NCBI RefSeq assembly: GCF_963678635.1
Contig: NC_087071.1
Span: 19,655,613-19,719,612, forward strand
Source: Symsagittifera roscoffensis
Lineage: Eukaryota > Xenacoelomorpha > Acoela > Convolutidae
Length of the DNA: 64,000 nt
Reading direction: 5' to 3'
Numbering within the stretch: the stretch's first letter is position 1; the number at the start of each line of letters is the position of its first letter. The notes under the pieces were generated by a model that worked only from the letters and a program-made list of their open reading frames with translations, made no database searches and was not told the DNA's origin. Shown piece after piece: positions 59,101 to 64,000 of this stretch. The position numbers and the translations under genes are program-made.

Positions 59101-59222
59101 TGTTCGACTGCATCGCAAATCCTACGAACTTAACCCCAGCCGATCTCTGGAAGCAACCGAAGAAGACAGCAATATTCCTGAAACTCCCCACAACCCTGGA
59201 CCCAACAACGAGCGACGAATAG
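56043..59222 (+). CDS. Non-LTR retrotransposon endonuclease-reverse transcriptase
   Basis: Open from 56043 to TAG-terminated 59222. There is no ATG before 56334, which lies inside the endonuclease, and the codon at 56139 is GTG, so the protein is expected to continue from the PHD frame. Numbering from 56139: endonuclease residues 1-215 with LLQLNRNG, the catalytic QETKL (about 35), GDANAH (about 135) and SDHLPM (about 210). RT residues about 400-700 with SYRPVSLL, the AIDLSKAFD aspartate motif, FGVPQGSVLSP and the catalytic YADD at 655-658. A C-terminal CPDC-x7-H-x4-C knuckle is near 975-990. It nicks the target site and copies its RNA there (target-primed reverse transcription). All key residues are present, so it looks recently active apart from the frame break. 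Confidence 0.93.
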   Translation, partial: NAAACARQPSTSLSQTGDAPPCTAESPRQTQKVKFKLLQLNRNGIQNKAKELSNYLQERKITVAALQETKLQERNKTPKFTGYTAIRRDRGQGGGGLMTLIHETVDFNTMDIDQQNDGTREVQGVNIKMNEVELNIINYYIPPSSSCPQGYKASLQDLLSSSKTILVGDANAHSSLWHSSNQEDTRGSELAEEIEDSSFGVLKTDHPTRLPRGDQPSSPDISMASSDLLLDLSWKTEITLGSDHLPMKIELKRDTEVRAPKRTFVNLSRADWDTFKQETEELFLSEEEPSDTHSGEKVFRKILNTASAHNIPSGRIPKAKPNIPPAASRLIKQRDETRRNNPHSKDIPTLNARIDFLISKQRMEKWKEHVATFDRKTNVTKLWKTIGAITGKKQSAPPNQGIKFNEKQIKDASSMSNAFNIQYARPMNHKTEKDNRKINRNIKKQPLNDAPVITSKQVKTAIQNAKNSKAFGPDNISTTHMKHLGPNAIKYLTKIFNLSLSKCQIPAIWKSSVIIPLLKPGKDAGLSNSYRPVSLLCPASKILEKCIQPLITEHLHFASHQHGFRSKHSTVTALCDITTAISNGFNRKKPADRTLLVAIDLSKAFDTVKHSKLLDLINKTSLPSALKRWLANFLQGRQARTLFRDSLSKARIVRFGVPQGSVLSPLLFNYYVADAPSPPDEIKIKSYADDFTSLILGTDIPAMAGKQTEYLAELVNFFEERNLQISIDKSFVTLMTPQTAQYKTVPEVKINNEQIRMNNQAKILGITFDTMHTFGAHCRDTAKKCSQRNNALKALAGTDWGSDKETLLMTYKAVVCSKLEYGAAVITPTLSESNIEKLQKVQNSALRTITGCHAMTHIDHLHQETSVLPVRRHLRMRTIQHHLANHLPDHQGNQLTKEPKNPPRLMKETLQTRYEERYIEPLLDSNRPLTEKKYRNLLKTIHTNEVRDALQTYEYPAVLGHNSPKIAKEETELPRTTRRTLAQLRSGYSKFLNSYMNRIDPTVSELCPDCQQTSHTTIHLFDCIANPTNLTPADLWKQPKKTAIFLKLPTTLDPTTSDE

Positions 59223-59810
59223 ATCTCAGAAGGGCAACAACAACAACAACTAGGAGGTCATCTTTTTTGGAAACGCAAAGGAACATTGTGAGGAGATGAA
59301 AAACAGCAGGGATAAAAAAAATATATATATTTTTAAAAAAAAAGTGAAATAAAACGAGAACACAAACTGAAGTTTTAAAACTAAAACTATTATTTTGAAA
59401 AACTATTGTCGCAAGAATATAACACATTGCACATTGTGTATAAGACATTGCACAAAAATCAGAGTAAAAATGATAAACACAATATCAAGCAAAAATTAGA
59501 ATTTAAATTGTTATGCGGTGTTTCAACGATTCCATAAAAACCAAGAAAAAGAAGAAAAACGTGAAAAAACTGATCACAATTCGTCATCATTTGTCGTTCA
59601 AAATCTACTTTATCTCAAACTTAATAAAAATTGAATCCTTCCATTCTCTTTCACCCATTTCCTACTTTACTTGAAATTTCATACCCGGTAACCATGCTCC
59701 TACATTTACGGTTAAATTCTATATCTTAGAAGATTTATTTCATTTCCACTTTGGATCAATCCATAAGCTCCTGTGTGTTTCGTTTATGTGTTATAAACTC
59801 TTTAAAATTT
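59223..59810 (+). other. Probable 3' UTR of the non-LTR element
   Basis: Follows the ORF2 stop: CAACAACAACAACAACTAGG, an A/T-rich stretch, then about 450 bases shared with 50908-51444. The shared part ends at CTCTTTAAAAT, which is therefore the likely element end; no long poly(A) tail is seen. Confidence 0.6.
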
Positions 59811-60379
59811 TGCTCATTTGGCTGTCACTTGTATATTTTTAAACAATTGAATGCTTGATTGTTTGGAAATGAGGCTAAAATGCTTAAACAATAAAATGAG
59901 CAACAACTTCACAATCATTTCGTAAATATTTGGTTGAGAGGATTAGGAGTGTCGAGGGTCTCGACCCAAAGGTGAAGAAGCTTTCATCTTCCAGATCTTT
60001 TAGATCAATTTAAGAGTTCTCGAGATAAATATCAAAAAACAGATAACTCAGTGGAACTCTTACATCGTGTTGTCTAGATGGGAATTGGTTGCTTTCACCC
60101 AACCATCCTTAAGCGCATTGATTTTTTGCAGGGTTTGTAATTTGTATGAGCGAAAAAAAAAAGAGATGATTACATGAAACTGTTTTTTCAGCGTATTTCA
60201 CATAATGAATATAAACTGATAAAATAAAGGAAAATAATGAATTTTTGCACAATTTTCCTGCCTCACATTTAGAAAAAACAAGTTTGCACCTATGAAAAAG
60301 AGTAAGTGCATCAAATTAAAACGAATTTTTTTTTTGAAATTTGAGGTTTTTTGTGAAATCATACCTTAGCTTACACGTT
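59811..60379. other. Non-coding stretch, nothing recognised
   Basis: AT-rich, stop-filled in all frames, no repeats shared with the rest of the window that I could see. Confidence 0.5.
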
Positions 60380-60632
60380 AATAGCGCTAAATCTATCGCG
60401 CGTTAATTTTCCCAAATTGGCTAAATTGCGATCTCTAAGCCCCCATAACTTTCCGAAAACAAAAAGTGAAATATCGTTTCAAGTTTAAGCTCAGAAAAAC
60501 AATACTTTTTGAATGACATGAAATAATTTCGTCAAAAATGGCCAGTTAAAAATTCAAAACTTGTCTGAAGAAAAAAAATCCACCCCGAGCACAATTATTC
60601 CGTTGCCATCATTTTGAAAGTCCGAACAACAA
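60380..60632 (-). repeat. GTTCCGACTTT small-repeat family, half copy
   Basis: TATCGCGCGTTAATTTTCCC to AAGTCCGAACAACAA; more diverged than the copies in unit 2. Confidence 0.65.
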
Positions 60633-61576
60633 GGCCAGGAACAAAAAGGCTAGAAAGTCGCGTTCAGTTTACCGGGCTTCCCTCTGGGTTAAATTTTAAG
60701 TATGTTTTCTAAAACAACTAATTTAGGACTGACTTATCAATCGGCAAATTTTACGTTAGCAAAACTTATCTACGCCAGACAAAGCGCTTGCTAGTTATAT
60801 AGAGTCGTTTCTGCTTTCTAAGTTAGAAAATAAACTAAAATTCGCTGAGAATTATTTTATAAGCTGAATTTTTTGCTGAACTTACTGAACATTGCCTTCT
60901 GACTCGATATTTGTTTTAAGGGTTAGATTCTGAGGTTTTTTGACTTAGATAGGTTAATAACTTTAGGGAGAGGGGTTGGTTTAGTGATTTTTGGGATGAA
61001 ATTTAGTAGTTTTTAGCTTCTATTTATACTCAATTGGGAAATCTCCCAATATGCCGTATCAAACAAGAAGTTACTTTTAAATTTCGTAATCTCTCGTGAA
61101 TGTTGTTCGTGCATTCGTAGTTTACGAGAAAAATCTTCGGTGTACTCGTATTTTACGAGAAGAATTGTTATTGTTCGTATTCAACGAGAAAATTAGTTTT
61201 AATTTCCGATACTTAAAACGTTATACGATTTATTCCAATTGGTTTTCCATTCATTTTGCAAAGGGATAAAAACATATTTATTTTATGGTGGCCGCGGCGT
61301 CACGCTTTGTTTAAATCTGAAATCAGAACATTTCATCCTCCTATTTGAAGCAAAGAAAAACTAAGATTTTTTCCTAGTTTACCCGGCTAATCAAGCGAGA
61401 TAATTTATAGTTAAGCAAAGCTATTGTCAGTCAACCGGTGATCTTTGTTCAATTAGTTTCTTATCACAAGCAGACGTTGCAGTTATGGTAGCCCTAATTT
61501 TGAGTCAGGCTTAATGAATATGAACACAACTATTACATTATAAATCAAGTAAAATTTTTACAACCAATCGATCAAA
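60633..61576. other. Non-coding, with three TTTACGAGAA-type repeats
   Basis: GTAGTTTACGAGAAAAAT, GTATTTTACGAGAAGAAT and GTATTCAACGAGAAAATT recur at 61117-61195 with a spacing of about 35 bases. A regulatory array or LTR remnant is possible; no gene supported. Confidence 0.4.
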
Positions 61577-62040
61577 TTATCTGTATTTGAAATTGAGAAG
61601 CGCTCTAGCTCCCATTGATTTGGCCGCTCTAAACATGTAGAAGCTATTGAAAAGAGTATAGTTCAATTTGGTACCTATATGAGCTTCGTAGTCAATTTGG
61701 CTAGTTAAGAGTTTTAGTGGCGGCAAATCTTCGCTTGTTGTGAGGAAAGTAGAATTTGGTTGGCCGGCATTATGAATAGTTACCGTTTCTGGGGTTGGCT
61801 TAATTTGGATTCCAGTATCCATATTGAAACCTTCAGTATATGCAATAAAAAGTCAATCATATGAAGTTGGATACACTATTCTGGGATGACCGCGAAGAGC
61901 TTGTGGGTTATTCATCTCCTGGATCATAATTTTTTTGAGAGTCCCTTGTTTGAGTAGAGTAAATAGATGGTCTAGAAATGTCTTTGATTATTTAATATGA
62001 TTCTTCGTTTCGAATAATCTTATCGACATAGGGAAATTCT
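61577..62040 (-). pseudogene. Broken coding stretch of unknown family
   Basis: An 81-codon ORF (61577-61822, starting MDTGIQIKPTPETVTIHN) continues upstream in the same frame across one TGA (SYD-stop-LFIAYTEGFN) to about 61950. Further upstream, protein-like sequence continues in the next frame (FPYVDKIIRNEESY, RDSQKNYDPGDE) with one TAA. One frameshift and two stops over roughly 155 codons point to a decayed gene or viral/transposon ORF. No family recognised. Confidence 0.4.
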
Positions 62041-63404
62041 TTAAGTTAATTAGCTGACATAGAGCTTTTGTTTCAATTGCGAATTTGTTTTGACTTGCAA
62101 AAACTCGTGAGATCCTTTTTGTTGTCGGAGATTTTTCTCAAAGGCAATCTATTGATACCACGGCAGAGAATCGAATTCAATTCATTCAAAAAAATAGTGT
62201 TGATTTTTATCACAACTAAATCGCGTCCATTTTTGTACCATACTTCTTACGCCTGGTTTGTTTCGAATGATTAATATTTTGGTTAGTGTTTTGATTAGTT
62301 TTTTCACTTGAAAAAAATTAACTCAAGTTTGATATTTCTCGCTACAAACTAATCCCATTTGATGGAATATAGAACTTCTTTTAGGGAGAATAACTTTTGG
62401 GCTCCTAGAGAAATGATTTTAAGACGAGTACAATATTAGGTCAAAACAAAACCCTATCTTTGACATTGAAGGTACCTTGTTGTCCTAAACAATGCAAATT
62501 TTCTATGAAAAGGTATACGCTTCAATCCAGTATAAAAGGTTTTAACGAACCTAATAGTTTATTTGCAAATTGTTTGATAAAGCAACCTTTCAACGTCGAA
62601 AGATGCTTCAAAAAAATGAAGTGTTTTTTTATTTCAGTGTTTCTGATTCAATTCTGATCTATTACCTTAAAAAATGTTGTGCGGTTATTGACAAAAAATC
62701 CTCTAAATATAGAAAAAACGCTTTAAAAATGAAAAATAAAGTGATGCTCTCTATTAAAGCAAAGAATCGGTTTATCGTGAAGAGCTGAACAACTCTTATA
62801 TTTGATCCTTTCCCTTGGGGATAAATCCGCTTAAGCAAGCATTTCAGATTCGGCTGTGAAAAAATTTCCGCATTTGGAAGTTTATCGACGTAATTGGAAG
62901 TATTTTTGGGGCAGATTGATTAAATTAAGGAAGTGGGAAGAAAAGTCCTGTAGAATTCTTCGAAACTGATCGGTTGACAATTTGCTAATGAGTTGGCTAC
63001 TTTGAATGTGTTTCCGGTTTCTAACTAAATACATTACTAGATTCAATTCTGAATTTTCCCTCATTTCCTATCTTCGTGAACGATGAAAAAGAGTGAATTA
63101 CATCTCGGCGGCTCATGTTTCACGTGATAAATTGTTATTAATAGTTGTGAAATATAAATTCTAAAAGTATGCCCTTGCACAGAAGCCGTTTTATATTAGA
63201 GGACCTTGCAGCTAAGAAAAATATTTTGAAAGAAAAGAACTTGAAAAGATATGCTAACGTAATGTTGCAAGCTAAGTAAAGCTTGTTCGACAATCCAGAA
63301 GTTTTTTGAAGAGAGAACTACAGACAAGTGTCGATGGTCAGAAACCAGCCCAGCCAGAATCATCAGCATTTAAGTGTCTGAAAACGACATGACTTAACAG
63401 TATT
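62041..63404. other. 1.4 kb without a supported gene
   Basis: Short ORFs of 60-72 codons only. CGGTTGACAATTTGCTAATG near 62972 echoes CGGTTGACAATTTGCTGATG near 45817, a short dispersed repeat. Confidence 0.5.
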
Positions 63405-63725
63405 CAGGGATTCGGCCCTCTGCCGACCCAAAGGGTCTCTTCCCCCCTTTGGTACTTTTTAAGAAATCCATTCTTGGTGACGGACACTAAAATTTTTCTA
63501 AAGGCGCCTTTGGCGCCAATATATACTAACTTTGAGGGCGAGCGCGCGCCAAAAAAACGCGTTTTTTTTTGTGAAAACTTTCCAAAAAGTGTCCAAAAAC
63601 GGCTTTTTGGACCTGTTTTTTCACAAATTTGCCTGCGGCGCAGAACATTCGCCAAAAAAGCGTCTTTTTTACTGCTTCAGGAGAGCCCCAAAAATCAATT
63701 TGGTCGACAAAAGGTTTGTTTTTTA
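63405..63725. repeat. Internal fragment of the 428-bp hAT-like element family
   Basis: Collinear with the interior of 39082-39509: CTGCCGACCCAAAG, TACTTTTTAAGAAATCCAT, AATATATACTAACTTTGAGG, GCGCGCGCCAAAAAAACGC. Both terminal inverted repeats are missing. Confidence 0.75.
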
Positions 63726-63744
63726 AATATGAGATTTTTTGTTC

Positions 63745-63830
63745 CAATCATCCCCCCACAAGCCATATAAAGTAAAAAGTGATATATTTCACTTCTAGAA
63801 ACCAATCAATTATGGCGAATAAGATTCCCA
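63745..63830 (-). repeat. GTTCCGACTTT small-repeat family, internal fragment
   Basis: Inverted piece with CATCCCCCCACA-CGCCATATA-like and ATTATGGCGAATAAG words of the second half of the family. Confidence 0.4.
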
Positions 63831-64000
63831 AAAAAAAACGCGTTTTTGACCAATTTTTTTTATACCATCTGAGATCTATTGTTGCTGAGAGCAATTGAAT
63901 TGAGGCTAGCTATTTAACCCTATTATCACAAGGCGAGACGCTAAACACACGCTTAGTATTTTGCAAAGCGCGTGGGGTGGTGAGAAAGAAAAAAATGTCG

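Larger units (their letters stand above)
55749..59810 (+). mobile_element. I/Jockey-like non-LTR retrotransposon, 5' end in gap
   Basis: Order: 2A-like motif, PHD finger, apurinic-type endonuclease, reverse transcriptase, C-terminal CxxC-H-C knuckle, 3' UTR. Codons end mostly in C or A and the coding part is distinctly GC-richer than all flanks. It has only one visible lesion, a frame change at a C run. No LTR and no RNase H domain recognised. Confidence 0.88.

Noticed and set aside
61577-61980. Nuclear mitochondrial insertion, since TGA sits where Trp would fit.
   Set aside because: The peptide is hydrophilic and unlike any mitochondrial protein, and another stop and a frameshift are also present.

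Overview
The window looks like nuclear DNA of a multicellular eukaryote, most likely an animal. It is AT-rich and repeat-dense, has two assembly gaps of exactly 200 N, shows GT-AG splice-site pairs around tiny candidate exons, and carries three classes of eukaryotic mobile element: a Ty3/gypsy-like LTR retrotransposon, an I/Jockey-like non-LTR retrotransposon and a hAT transposase relic. The species cannot be named. No complete host gene is visible, and no tRNA, rRNA or CRISPR array was found. Most of the window reads as intronic or intergenic DNA built from duplicated and inserted repeats.

Layout: 1-9898 (minus strand) is the 5' part of a Ty3/gypsy-like element, with a candidate 398-bp 5' LTR and primer-binding site, two unusual 5' ORFs, Gag with a zinc knuckle, and protease-RT-RNase H-integrase running off the left edge. 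It is damaged by an 860-bp internal tandem duplication and by in-frame TAA codons. It seems to sit inside a hAT transposase relic (9899-10470). Two phase-compatible micro-exons follow (10926-10959, 11168-11234).

From 11168 to about 42767 there are two tandem, diverged units of about 15-16 kb, separated by the first gap. The second of the two micro-exons is at the head of both units. The units differ by insertions of small repeats, a 428-bp hAT-like element with a matching empty site, and blocks with C-rich cores flanked by arrays of the palindrome ATTATAATCGATTATAAT. One such block contains a credible minus-strand 3'-terminal exon with a polyadenylation signal.

From 42768 to 48425 no gene is supported. 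48426-50580 is a near-identical 1.07/1.09-kb tandem duplication carrying a terminal-inverted-repeat element with its own C-rich core. 50908-51444 repeats the 3' end of the non-LTR element found at 55749-59810. That element encodes a 2A-like motif, a PHD finger, an endonuclease and a reverse transcriptase, with one frameshift at a run of eight C. The last 4 kb hold a broken coding stretch of unknown identity and fragments of the same small repeats.

The coding parts work as mobile-element machinery. Gag plus PR-RT-RH-IN would package, copy and integrate the LTR element; the endonuclease and RT would carry out target-primed reverse transcription of the non-LTR element; the hAT piece is dead. Host-gene evidence is limited to isolated candidate exons.
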